A DNA stretch of 64,000 bases, from contig NC_061791.1 in the NCBI RefSeq assembly GCF_022458985.1, positions 1,183,501 to 1,247,500 on the forward strand, written 5' to 3'. Below the pieces are notes generated by a model. It was not told the DNA's origin, did no database searches, and worked only from the letters and a program-made list of their open reading frames with translations. Position 1 is the first letter of the stretch, and each line of letters opens with the position of its first letter. A program made the position numbers and the translations under genes. This document shows positions 10,601 to 22,003 of the stretch, one piece after another. Source of the stretch: Mugil cephalus (Eukaryota > Chordata > Actinopteri > Mugiliformes > Mugilidae).

Positions 10601-13600
10601 ATATGCTATGCTGTTAACATAGATTAAAAATGAATAATAATTGTGATTAATGATATTTCTTAGTGTGGAAGTCAAAGGGTTAATAAATTGCTAAAAATTG
10701 TCAATATAATAGACAATGAGGTAGTGGTTTGTGCAAAATGACCAACTATAGTTTTCTCTCTAGTTTTTCTGACTGGACTATGAAACACTATGAAATCAGA
10801 GTCAGTGGTTATGGAACAATTTACACAATCGAGGGGTTAATGTTTCTATTTAAAGGCATGGTAAATGTCTATAAATGTTTTTTGTCATGTCCGAGCAGGC
10901 CTTTGAGAATGGAGCGTCGGGCCTGGTCTGGTCTTGGGTGTTCGTCATCGCCATCATTGCCATCCCCTCCATGGGAATCTGTGCCGCCTGCGCTGAGAAC
11001 TTATTTGCACTAAAAACAGTACGTACAAAAGCCCACGACAAATGACGTGTGGATAGGAACAACTGAATCATTTCTTGTTGCTGTTGTACAGTTTGCAGGT
11101 TTCATGGGGACTGGAATGATCTTCATGCTGATCTGTGGCTTCTCTGTCGCCACCGAAGGAAATGAGGTCTTTCTAAACCATCACTGGTCCTTGACTACGA
11201 CTGTCTGAGTCTGTCTTGTTGCTGATTTATTCTTTGTCTTTGGTCTGTGATGTTCATGCTGTTTTAATTTCTCTCCTTGTAGGTGAAAGCAGCCTTTAAC
11301 AGTGACTTCAGACAATATGCAAACGAAATCATGAAACACGAGGGTACAAGGAAGTTGCTCAAAAGCCTCCAGGAATCTGTAAGTGTTCTTTTTACCCTCT
11401 GGAGCCCACCTTCAATTAATCATACGTTGCATTAATTAGTGACAGCTGCTCATATTTGTGTTGAAAATCCTTTCCGCCTGTTGAAAGTCACTCTCTTATG
11501 TTCTTCCAGGAGAAGTGCTGTGGGTTGATGGGAGCTGAGGACTGGGGCTCTGACATCCCACAGTCCTGTGCTTGCAATGGCAGCTCAGAATGCAAATCCA
11601 GGCCTTATGTGAGTTTAATAAGATGAAATTTCAATGTCAAATTCAGAAGGTGGTCAGGGAGATAATACACAGCAGACTGTTTTGCTTTTGTTTTCATGCA
11701 GGGAACAACTGGCCCGGACCAGGTCTACGCAAAGGTATCCAACCTGTCAATCGAGCAGCAGATCCAAACCCCCTAATCTAATGTATTATTGTGATATTCA
11801 CATATAATGATAATAATAATGATAACAATAACTACTGTACTGTTTTCTTCTGCAGGGCTGCAAGGGGATCATCTTACAGTACATAGACATTGGCTTAAAC
11901 GTCATCAAGGGCATATTTTTTGGATTTTCTGCCATTGCAGTAAGCACCACTCTCTTTCATGTTTGTTGTTGTTGTAGGCTAGCATGTGGCCTATGTTGGC
12001 AAGTAATGGAGTACAAATACTTTGTTACTGTAATGACTCCTTGTAGGTCTAGTTAGCAAAGCAGCACAGTTTGCAAGTTAAACACTAAAATGCTAGACAA
12101 ACTGAAACTGTCATCACAGCTTTTGCGTTAGTCAGCTAAATGTTACAAAGCTTGCTAGCATCTTTGCAGTTCTAGACATAGTGAACAGAGTGCCACAGAG
12201 ATACAGAATACCAGAGACAGAGTCAGTGTGAGACATCAGAGGAGTCCCTGATTAATGAATCGGTCTCAGCTATGGCTCTGGCCTGAGGATTAGAGGTTTC
12301 CATGGCAACTTCAGGTGGTTGTCAATGCGACAGAGGCGCCCTAGGCAGAGACAGACAGAAAAGTGGAGAAAAAGGGCAATTTTCTCCCTCTACGCTGGTC
12401 TCACATTTGGATTTGACAAAACGGTAGCTTGTATCAGAAAAACATGCAGACCGCGGCCGTCGTAAGACCTTCCTGAGGACTCCGATATGTTATTTGTCTT
12501 TCCATAGTAAATATTTTGGAGACATGTGCAAGTTAAAAACAGGGGTTCCTTCTGCTTCTCTCAGGAAGTCTTTGCATTACAGTCAATAGAGAAGAGACGG
12601 AGACGTGACTGGCAACAAACGCTCACAGTTTAAATTCTGTACGTCTCACTGCTTTGACGAGCATATTGTGAGAGACACAATAAGTTTGTCTACAACTTTG
12701 GGAAAAATCAAGTGTGTACAGTATAAATTGTGGCCGGGACGAGTGTGGAAAGAGAAGTTTCAGACAACTTCCTCCACTCTAAGTGGTGATGTCACCCACA
12801 GGCATTCTGCGCGATACACACCCATTATAATCTCAAACTTTCTCCAAAAATGATCATGGTCTTTGAACAGTGATTGATAAAAAAACGATAAGACCTATCA
12901 AAATGTGGATTAATACAACAATAAACAAGACTTGTGTCTACAGTTTGAAGTTTAAAACTGTTTAAAAAGGAAGTCTCTAGGTGACAGTATGCCTAAGCAG
13001 TAGACCTTTGGAAAAACTCCATTGGCTTTTCTTTTTCGCTCTTTTTTTTTTTTTTTCTCCACCTGTGCCATTCATTTCAATGCAAAATTACTGTGTTAGC
13101 CCTGCGATAGGGTGTACCCCGCCTTTGCCCGATGCCAGGTGGGATAGGCTCCATCAAACCCCCCCCCACCCCAAACAAATTCTCATCTCATCTTCAATAC
13201 CGCTTAATCCTCACTGAGGAGACATGTGCAAGTTAAAAACAGGGTTTCCTTCTGCTTCTCTCAGGAAGTCTTTGCATTACAGTCAAGAGAGATGCGACAG
13301 AGAAGTGACCGCGAACAGACGCTCACAGTTTAAATTCTGTACGTCTCACTGAGGATTAAGCCGTATGGGAGATGAGAATTTGTATTTTATAGATAGCACA
13401 TTTGTATTTTGTAGATGGCACACTGATCCTGATCAAACTACACGTTTTTATATAGGGATGGAAAAACGGAGGGAGAGAAAAAATAAAAAGGAACACACAG
13501 TATAACAATAGTGTCTCGGTGAGCAGAAAGCCACAAAGACATTAGATAGCTTTCTGACAATTAGCTGACTAACTTGAAAAGCTAACAAGTATCATGGTCC

Positions 13601-14039
13601 CAAAGTTTGACGTTTGAAAAGGAAACTGTGTGGGTAAAACCATCAACCCAGCCCTCAGCTACAGGTCAGTATCTGGCCATTAATGGAATTAATTCGACCA
13701 GTTTCTGATGGTTTTACCCACAGAGTTTCTTTTAACTTCCCTCGAGTCTCTTAGAACTGAAGAAGATGAAACATCTTCTCTAACCTCAACAAGTCCAGCT
13801 ACTTTTTCTAACTCTTTTTGAATAGTTGTTCCAGTCCCATATTCCTAGCAAAATCAGGGTAATAAAGTGGAACTTAAAATGCTTCATGAGAGGACGGTGG
13901 GATCCTTGACTTCTGGTTTAATTTTTATAAACTGTGTTCACAGCTGCTGGGTTTGCTGATTTCCTACTCCATGATCCACCAGATCAAACACCACGACAGC
14001 TTACCAGGAGGATATTCCATGGCAATTAAGGGCTTCTAA
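7619..14039 (+). CDS. Tetraspanin A (TSPAN8/CD9-like), nine exons, 238 aa
   Basis: Exons: 7619-7678, 8666-8719, 10899-11018, 11092-11166, 11283-11378, 11510-11608, 11702-11734, 11856-11939, 13944-14039. All borders are AG/GT and all introns phase 0. The product is a four-pass membrane protein: TM1 about residues 11-31, TM2 46-68, TM3 79-98, large extracellular loop about 99-188, TM4 about 191-216. The loop has the tetraspanin CCG motif (138-140) plus Cys 155, 157, 163 and 181, a six-cysteine pattern as in TSPAN8, and an N-G-S glycosylation site at 158. Cys 7, 10, 66 and 69 are likely palmitoylation sites. The start ATG is shared by A, B, C and E and gives the family's usual N-terminus. Exon 9 ends early (YSMAIKGF then TAA) compared with B and C. 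Family members organise membrane microdomains; the specific partner is unknown. Confidence 0.85.
8838..10176 (-). mobile_element. Internally deleted hAT (ZBED-like) transposon in intron 2 of A
   Basis: Comparison with introns of D and C shows extra sequence between TTTACACTG and TTTCATTC. The left end GGGCTGGACGATCAT is a hAT-type terminus. On the minus strand, about 9192-9367 gives the C-terminal dimerisation block (KYLCIPATSAASERVFSTSG, then LKPDQVNRAVFLAQ). About 9930-10170 gives a degraded match to the transposase core that reads open in copy B (24301-24576). The middle is missing. The same insertion sits at the same place in gene B. Confidence 0.75.
12190..13350. repeat. Dispersed repeat in intron 8 of A, inverted relative to the spacer copy
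   Basis: Positions 12190-12620 match the reverse complement of about 15080-15440 in the downstream spacer, sharing for example GGCGCCCTAGGCAGAGACAG against CTGTCTCTGCCTAGGGCGCC. About 135 bp of the same element repeats at 13216-13350. Equivalents lie in intron 8 of B (26560-27015) and F (56150-56600). Between the two pieces, 13100-13216 is a separate common fish repeat with GGGTGTACCCCGCC and GGGATAGGCTCCA. Confidence 0.7.
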
Positions 14040-14465
14040 AGAGGAGCCCTGTGACCTTTGACCTCTGCACTGTTACAGGAGGAACCAGTTAATGACCTCA
14101 TTAATTAGCTTTATTAGCTTTGCAGTGTTAATATGTGTGTCTGTAAAGTCTCTTAAATTTTTTTTTAACTGAAACAATCACAGGAGCATTTTTTATCTCA
14201 ATTATAAGGAAGTGTTAGCAGCTAACGTAAAAAGGGTGATGTCATCATGGTTTGTTATGTCAAAGTTTAACTGGATATGTTAACAGACATTTCATTACAA
14301 ATCTTTAGCCTAGCTTAGTTTAGCTTAGCATTTTATCCAAAATTAACAAAAACTTGTATTTTCTGTTGGGATTTATACAAATATTTTATTTTGTACATGC
14401 TGAAGTCTCTTCTAATGTACCGTTTATTGTTATTTTTCAAATAAAAAGTGAAATCTTAACGTTTC
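14040..14465 (+). promoter_or_regulatory. 3' UTR and polyadenylation signal of tetraspanin A
   Basis: About 425 bp after the stop codon recur after exon 9 of the other copies. AATAAA at 14440-14445 is a standard poly(A) signal. Equivalents are at 41966-41971 (D), 48434-48439 (orphan exon 9) and 57471-57476 (F). In E the hexamer is AGTAAA, and in B the segment holding it is deleted. Confidence 0.65.
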
Positions 14466-17400
14466 AAATTGTGAAATAATTTCAGCTGATTAATGGCTGG
14501 AAGGAGGAGGAGGTGGTATGACCTGCTCCTCCTCCTCCTGCTGTTGTTTCCTCCTTTTACTTTTTCCTTCTTTTTCACATTTTTTGCTTGACCTTTCTTC
14601 TTTGTCCTCCTCCTCCCTCTTCCTCTACCTCCTTCTGTCTTCTGCTCTGCCTCCTCGTTCTTTGTCTTCTTCTTCCTCCTCTTCTTTACCTCCTCCTCCT
14701 TCCCTTCATCTTCCTCCTTTTCTTCCTCCTCAAATCAAAATCAATCAAAAATACCTTTATTGTCACTCGTACAAGTACCAGCAAAATCAGCCATCAGCCC
14801 GTCCATACATATACAAAACATACATACACTTTGACAAATTTTGTAGTTTCAAGAGCAGTGCAGAGAGAGTCTCTCAAAAGTATAGACAAAAGACAGACGA
14901 GACGAGACAAGATGAGAGGAGCAAAGCAGGGAAGATAAGGGAGAGGACAGGGAGAACGAGGATTTCGGGCCATTGCCGGATTCCCAAACATAATTTAGAG
15001 CCATAGATTGATCCACATCGCAATAAATCACACAATAGTTACGTGAACAGGGAAGGATTTCATTCAGTCAATGCACAAATGACGGCAGATGCAACTACGT
15101 CTCTATTAAGTGTTGCTGTAAAAACGCACTTCAGTGTAAACCTTGAGAAGCAGAAGGAACCCCTGTTTTTAACTTGCACATGTGTCCAAAATATTTACTC
15201 TAGAAAGACAAATAACATATCGGAGTCTTCAGAAAGGTCTTACGACACCTGCGTTTTGTCACAGTAAGCCCAAATGTGAGACCAGCGCAGAGAGAGAAAA
15301 TTGCCCTTTTCCCCGACTTTTCTATCTGTCTCTGCCTAGGGCGCCTCTGTCGTCATTGACACCCACCTCAAGTTGCCATGGTAACCCCACAGCTGAGACC
15401 AATTCATTAATTAGTGATTCCTCTGATGTCTGTGTTGTTAATACAGCTGATCCCTGTGTCCCATACACCACCAGACACACCTCCCCACCCACACAGGTAA
15501 CTTTATGTGATTACAGTTACACACATAGACACACAAAGGTGACTTGTGTGATTCCAGCTCCTCAATATCAGTGGTCAGTGAAAGATGACCACTGATCCCC
15601 TCTTCCTCCTCCTCTTCTTCATCTTCTCTGAGGATCAGTAAAGTTTTCAGCCTCCAGTCCAGATGGTGGCGGTAATGCATGTCTAAGGACAAGTTAGAAG
15701 AAGAAGAAGAGGTGGAGGACTCAGGTGAAAGCTGAGATGTTTGGGATCATTCTTGTCTTGTCAAAGCTCAGGTTTAATTGAACCTGGATCAGAGCTAAAT
15801 GAATGAATGAAGTTTTTGTCTTGTTTCAGACGTGAAAAGTTTGGATCAAGCTGCCGTCGCCGGGGTTTCATCTCACTCTACTCAGGTCAGTTTGATCCAT
15901 CATCCCCTCAAGCAAATGAACTTTACCTTCAACATAGAGAGAGAGAGAAAACACTGAGGGATAAAGCTCATTACGTCCAGAACAAACACAGAGAAACATG
16001 CTGCCTGTAGCGTGACACCTGTGTTTGCCAGAGGAGACGTTTTCTTGCTTTGCTCATGTTTCATCTTCTTGAATGTGTCGAGTGTTTTTTGTTGTTGCTG
16101 TTGTTTTTTATTTTAAGCTACAGTGCGTTGATCTCTCTCTGCTTCTCTAGGATCCTTTTATAAACACCAATGATCCTCCTGGTTCATATATGAAGTGTAT
16201 TCGCTGTGATGACTTTGTGATGGTTTTAAATTCAGACTCTGTCCTTGTTCGTTATGTAGGAAAATATGGATCAACATCGGTCTTTCGTCTTATTTGCGTT
16301 TCCTTTGAGATGAAGTTAAAAAAATTTAAAAATGTAGCCTCCTCACATTTACATCCATTAAAAAAGAACTTGATATTTAAACCTTATGCCCTCCTCAGAT
16401 GTACACACGTCAGTACACTGACATAAAATCCTCATACATAAATATTTTTTCTACATTTTTTCATGAATCACTTAAACAACTTAAGACCTGCTCAAACCTA
16501 CCACAATTTCCACAGTTTTCTCAGGATTTTAACCCTTTAAACGTTTTCACAAAAAATTACAAAAACATAACATTATTTTCCATTAAATAAACAGTAGGTG
16601 GACGGGACTTTACTGGTAATTAGAGTCTTGGATGTGTCAAAGATTGAAGCAATAAAATTAATTTGATTGCATTAGTGTTTCTTATGTAGAGTCAGATTCT
16701 CCTTCTGGACTCGTGGTCAAAATGCCACATTGACTTCCCCCTTATAACTATATTTTTTAATCTGGCTGCAGTATAAAACCATGCATTCTGTGATGTTAAC
16801 ATTTCATTTAGAAGAAAACTGGTGATATTTTACATTTTTACTCGATTTATACTCGATGCATGAAATTCTTGTAAATTTCCCATTTATTACAATGGAGCCA
16901 TGTGACTACCAGGGGCCCCAACTGTGAGTGTGTCCGTGAGTGTGTGTTTTTGTGTGCGTGTGCAAGAGAGACAGTGTGTAGCATTAACAGATGATTTAAT
17001 TGTTGATAAAGAACATTCCTCCTTTGAGGGATGTTTTTCATGAGTCTTGCATGAAATACTTTTATTTCTACTACCTTTTGTGGTGAAATGGCATTTGAAT
17101 CAACATCTGATTAATCAGTGTGAACATTTATTGTGCAAATGCAACAACAAAAGAGAACAGGACACAACAACAGAACAGAAAAACAAAGCTGAAACAAAGA
17201 TAACTAGACCTGTAGAGTTCTTTGAAGATGTTTTATTCAGGTCTTAAGTTGTTTAGGTGTGACAGTTAAACCCTTAATAAAGGACGATGTATTCACTCAT
17301 TTACACTTGTTATGAAATTTTACATCCAAACAATGTTATTTCTTCTCAAAGTGGTATTTTGTTTTCAAATGACACACAAACCATCATATGACTTTATAAG

Positions 17401-18640
17401 AATTTATTTATAAGAACCAGTTGATCACTGATGTGCTCAGTGTGAAACACTATGATGGATGGAAAACACTTCTTCTCCATTCATCATAATGACAACAAAC
17501 AAAGCCATGTTACCAAAGCCAGCCATGAAAACAAGCAACTGCTATATCCCCACATGCTTGGAGAAGGGTTATACATGTTTGTGTCATACACTTTCCATCT
17601 CAAGGTACTAAAATGGAGAAAATGGAGGGAGATCTGCCTCTGAGTCAAATGTCGGCATCCATTTCTCCAAAACAGAAGAGCTCACCTGTTGCCCTTTTAT
17701 GCTAAAGCCCTGATTGCTAATTAATGAAACTATGTGACAGGTTTTCGTCCATGTCAGCGTGCATAGTAGGACAATTAGTTTAGTGTTTTGAAAAAAACGC
17801 GTGTTTTAGATCTGTAATTTGAGTGTAAAGCAGGAATTGTACTTGGAGCTTAGCAGAATTGATTCAAGGGGTTGGTGCACGATTTACATTTTGTCATCAG
17901 TGTGTCTCAAGCACCACTATTTGTGTGTAAACAATTGAGAAAAGTGTAAATCAGTGCTTTTCCGTGTCCACTTACTTTTGGCCACAGGGTGAAGTTGCAG
18001 CAGATGACCACTAGATGTCAGCGCTGCCAAACTAAAACACATACACAACTGCGCGTTCTTTATTTTTACTGTGATCAGAGAAAATAACCAGAGATAAATT
18101 ATTTATAATTTAACTCTTTATGTTTGAGAAGGTTCTCGGTAAAACACACCTGTGAACTTGTGGAGTTCACTGAAGATGTTTTATTCAAGTCTTAAATTGT
18201 TTAGGGGTGACAGTTAGGCCCTGGATCCATTGTAGTAGATTTATAGGACCTTGGTTACATTAGTAACCAGTTACATTAGTAACCAAGTGTAAATATCCAG
18301 TTGTTCTTGTTTCAGCTTTTTGTAGCTTTAAAAAATAAACATCACAGTCATAGAATAAAAACTCTATAATATAAACACAAAGAAACAGGAAAAAACTAAA
18401 CAACACAAAAAATAATTTAACTTCAGAGCTCCAGAGATGGTTTAATGAGTCTGTCTGAAACTTTTTAGGTTCTTCTCATCAGATCAATTCTTTTCTATCA
18501 CAGTTACCAAAATTCCCAGTATCGCCAACCCCTACTGCTAATATTAAAGAGAGCAACTGTTTAAATGAGCATCTAGAATCTGTGGGTTTATTGTATTTTC
18601 AGGAGTGGAGAACTTTTGTGTCCCCAACAATATCAAAATC
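14450..18640. repeat. Spacer unit 1 between tetraspanin copies (about 4.2 kb)
   Basis: Very similar to 48460-52790 (nearly constant offset of about 34,020 bp) and, with deletions, to 57480-60840. Contents: the polypyrimidine tract; a LINE 3' end in inverted orientation near 14735-15060 (AATCAAAATCAATCAAAAAT tail next to TTTATTGTCACTCG); the inverted intron-8 repeat at 15080-15440; a GGTGGCGGTAATGCATGTCT fish repeat at 15665-15685; and anonymous AT-rich sequence to 18640. The conserved reading frames at 15182-15595 and 16190-16426 are shared only because the whole segment is duplicated. No gene is claimed. Confidence 0.75.
14500..14740 (+). repeat. Purine/pyrimidine hairpin and long polypyrimidine tract
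   Basis: Just after the poly(A) signal, GGAGGAGGAGG (about 14502-14513) is followed by a short spacer and CTCCTCCTCCTCCT (14525-14539), a near-perfect foldback. About 200 bp of almost pure C/T follow. Reading frames here give only Ser/Leu/Pro runs on + and Lys/Glu runs on -, so they are not genes. The motif recurs after each 3' UTR copy. Confidence 0.65.
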
Positions 18641-18645
18641 AGACC

Positions 18646-18879
18646 TAACGGATGCCTCAAGCGTGTCTTCATCTTCTTCAATTCTCTGTTTTTAGTAAGT
18701 GAAACCACTTTTTATTTCTGTTTTCTGTTGTTTTTCTTTATGTTTTTATGTAAAAGAAAAGCAGAAATGAAAACATGCTAAGATATTATTTATTCTAAGG
18801 CATTTACCTTGGAACCAGTCCACAGATCATTGGAGGTGTACTGATCTAAGGTATGGTGAAGGTAAGTGGCAACGACGAG
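18646..18879 (+). pseudogene. Tetraspanin remnant: exons 1-2 only
   Basis: 18646-18694 matches exon 1 (NGCLKRVFIFFNSLFL) with its GTAAGT donor, but the 5' part with the ATG has been deleted and joined to upstream sequence. 18826-18879 matches exon 2 (IIGGVLI) but has an in-frame TAA after seven codons. Intron 1 is cut to about 130 bp, and no later exon follows before the L block LINE begins. This is a dead copy that once lay between A and B. Confidence 0.8.
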
Positions 18880-19174
18880 GTAAACAAAAATGACAACGAT
18901 AACAACTACAACAACACTCAGTCCGTTCAGTCTCAGTATTCATTAGGGCCACGGGGCAACGCCCAAGTCACTATTGTTATACCGCGTGTTTCTTCTTTCA
19001 TCCCTTAACTCATCCTAGGGCGAGTTAAATATCAAAACGTGCGGTTTGTTCGGGATCGGTGTGCTATTACTTTTCTTTACAAAATACGAGGATCACCCGT
19101 AGCTTCAGCGACAGCAAAGACACCAGGACTCTGTGATGAGGAATACAGACCATTTCAGACTATAAGCCCTCTCC

Positions 19175-19785
19175 ACAGACCTGTGACAGCTCCACCTCTC
19201 CGCTGAATGAGCTGAACAACTTCCTTGCTCGTTTTGAGGCAGACAACAACACCCCTGCACACAAGACGCCACCCCTGGTCATGTACTTAGAGACTGTGCA
19301 GCTGAACTCACAGATGTCTTCACATCTTCAATATCTCACTGAGTCGGGCCGTTGTCTCTTCCTGCTTCAAAGCCACATCCACCATCTCGGTCCCGAAGAA
19401 GTCGTCTCCCTCCTGCTTCAACGACTACCGTCCGGTAGCGCTCACTCCCATCTTGATGAAGTGCTTTGAGCTGCTAGTCATGCATCAAATCAGTTTCTTG
19501 CATTGCGGGTGATGCCAACAACCACTTTCTGCACTGTTCAACTCAGGGTAGCATCAGTCACTTCATCTTTATTGTATGTTGTCATGCGCTATGTCATGTT
19601 CTCCTTTGTCTACTTTGTATATACAGGATATATTTTATTTTATTTTATTTTTCTCTTTTATATTTTTATATAATCTCAACATTTACATTTTCTGTTTAGA
19701 TGCTGCATCGTAGACCTTTGAGGATGGTAATTTCAGTCCTGTGTTGTGTTGCACATGTCAGAATTGACAATAAAGTTGACTTGAC
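19175..19785 (+). repeat. Rex1/CR1-like LINE fragment (L block 2)
   Basis: Same element as at 1-790, but the reverse-transcriptase middle is deleted and the 3' end is kept, ending GAATTGACAATAAAGTTGAC at 19761-19780. The sequence is close to 60845-61525. The stretch before it (18935-19174) is the transition out of the tetraspanin remnant and is unassigned. Confidence 0.75.
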
Positions 19786-19792
19786 TAGCTAA

Positions 19793-20651
19793 AGCTGGGC
19801 ATACACTGTGCAAGTTTTGGCCCTTTTTTAGACGATTTTTCACTCGTGCGAGAACTTTTTGGATTGGGCTGACTTCAAGGTTAATCGTGCGTCCCGCATC
19901 GTGCAGTATACATGGGGTAACGAGCAGCGATTAACCTCGTCGTATGGTCGGATGAAAAAACCTGTTTGAAATTCTGGTTGCCCCTCCTGAGTGTATCGCG
20001 CTGTTAAAGCAGTGCTATGAGCAGTTACGAGCATATTTACTTCAACCTCCTATAAGGCGCATGCCAAAACACAGAAGTGGACGTGAAATCGGAAAAATTT
20101 TGTTTTTCTAACACAAAAAACGAAAAAAAAATGCTTGGTTTTTCATAGTTCAATTTCAGACTCAGTTCAAAAATATGAAATGGAAAAATGGGACCACAGG
20201 ACTGAACTTGATTTGGTTGAAAAAACAGGATTTTTTTTTAGTTTTTCGTGTTAGATTTAAAAAGGAAAAACTAAATACTTACTTGAATATACTTGAATAC
20301 ACTTTTTCATTTTTTGATTTTTGATTGACAATTGAAAATAGGAAGAACGAATAATACACAGATTCTACGTCTGCCCAGCAATTTGCACAGAATGGAGCAA
20401 ATTGCTAAAGCAGCGCATTTCTCTTTGGTGAGCATTCTCATTCTGAGGTGAGCGTCTCCCCACTTCCGGGTTTTTCTACTTCTTCTTCTTCTTTTTCGTT
20501 GCAGTTATGGAAACAGTTAGTGTAAACGTGCTGTGTGCGGTCATGTATGGACGTACAATGTGAGCGGTCAGGTTACATCAGCGCATCAGGCCATATAGTG
20601 TGAGAACATAAATCATGAGCTGTGAACTTTTAACCCAGTGTATGTCCAGCT
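19793..20651. mobile_element. Harbinger-type MITE with TAA target duplication
   Basis: The ends AGCTGGGCATACACTG (19793-19808) and CAGTGTATGTCCAGCT (20636-20651) are inverted repeats with one mismatch. TAA directly flanks both ends (19790-19792 and 20652-20654), the 3-bp TWA duplication of PIF/Harbinger elements. The 859-bp interior has no transposase. A second full copy is at 61535-62370 and a partial inverted copy at about 41000-41385. Confidence 0.75.
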
Positions 20652-20654
20652 TAA

Positions 20655-21640
20655 CAGTAGCTCTTCCTAGCTTCCTAGCACCCTATTAGCATCAGTGATG
20701 GCATGTAATGAAGCAACATTTGGTTTATGTTCCTCCTGGGACCTTTCACCATCATCAGATCAGTATTTGCTTCAAAACACCTGCAGAACTAGTATTTATT
20801 CATTAGCATCAGATATGTTTGGTGCTAACAAGCTAATGCTTCCTCTATGAACGTTTCCAGCATTGCATGATCTGCCATCTATTTACAATCCAGTCTGAAC
20901 TTCTGTCCCCAAGAAGTTTCAACTCTATTCATAGGGAGAGGTGACAGGGACAAATAGCCCCCACCCACCCCCACTAAAGTCTAAACTAGTTGCACCAGTT
21001 ATTTGCAAAGTAGTTGAACCAACGCTTCACAACGCTGTTTTATGCATTGTTATATGGCTTTGCTGTAAAGCCCTTTCAGTTATTGTGAAGGGCTATGAAT
21101 AAAACTGGATTCTTCTAACTCTTGACGAGAGATTTTTAACGTAGTCTTTGTTTTTGGGTAACCTGCCTTTCTTGCCGCGCTTTTTTGTTCCTTAGTTTTT
21201 ATTTCCAGTTCCCCTTTGGCTCCTACTTCACCAGAAACCTGAGATCAGTTCAGTAGACGCCCCCTTTTATCCAATCAGTGTCGTCAAATCTAAAACATGT
21301 CAGGCTCAGGAACCAGTCAGAAGTAAACCTGGTCTACTGGGGTGATGTGGTTCTGTGAGGTTTTGGATGATTCCTTCTGCAGAACTTTTGAATCAGTTGG
21401 AGACTTTTTGTAAAAACTCTTCATCTTTAAATGATGAGTTGCAGTGATCCAGTCTGGAGGAAACAAACAATCGAAGGAGTTTTTCAGCGTCTCTTAGAGA
21501 CAGGAAGAATTGCAGTTCAGTGGTTTAATGTGAGATGACGCATCAGCTGTGATTAATGCGTTCTCATGTGAAATAGGATGTGGTTTGCTTTCTTGTCTTT
21601 TACTCGTCTCTGGTGATATATAGAAATATTATATTAATTA
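20655..21640. repeat. L block 2 flank shared with 62374-63700 and 2480-2900
   Basis: Non-coding. It includes an L2-type LINE tail (AAAGCCCTTTCAGTTATTGTG, then AATAAAACTGG near 21090-21110) and the block also seen at 2480-2900. Compared with L block 3, about 650 bp are missing after TTTGCAAAGTAGTTG. Confidence 0.6.
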
Positions 21641-21832
21641 AAGACAATATTTAAAGAAAGACAAAGAGAGAGACGCTTTTTTAAAGTTATTTTTCCTTAT
21701 TATTTTCGTGTATTTGTGTGGAATAGAACAACTGTTAAAATGAGCATCTAGAATCCGAGGGTTTATTCTATTTTCCTCACAAATTTTAGGGAATATGTTA
21801 CACATGGTAACTGTGCGAAAGTAAAAGCCTCT

Positions 21833-22003
21833 TTTTGCTGAGACAACAACTGAACCACCAAACTAGATGACCCTCCCTCCTGTAGATCACTTCTGCATCT
21901 ATGTCACGTACGTCCACGTTTCACTGCAGCACATCACCACATTCCCACTGAGCTACATTCACACCACTTCACTTCCTCACAGCCGCTCTGAGAACAACTC
22001 AAA
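21833..22003 (+). promoter_or_regulatory. Conserved upstream/5' UTR block of tetraspanin B
   Basis: Nearly identical to the block before gene A, starting at TTTTTGCTGAGACAAC and running into the ATG. The CRE-like motif of A is altered here (TATGTCACGTACGTC near 21900). Sequence identity with A ends abruptly upstream of about 21833, marking a duplication boundary. Confidence 0.45.

Noticed and set aside
14518-15006. Long Ser/Leu/Pro-rich frame and similar ones at 46625, 48583 and (Lys/Glu-rich, minus) 46588, 48446, 57521
   Set aside because: These are translations of the polypyrimidine tract and its complement, low complexity with no biased codon use.
15182-15595. 137-codon + frame repeated almost unchanged at 49202-49615, seemingly a conserved gene
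   Set aside because: The whole 4.2-kb spacer is duplicated, non-coding parts included, so conservation is not coding evidence. The third spacer copy does not keep the frame, and the DNA is the inverted intron-8 repeat.
16190-16426. 78-codon frame also present at 50215-50451
   Set aside because: Same spacer duplication. Spacer 3 lacks its start region, and no domain or splice context is visible.
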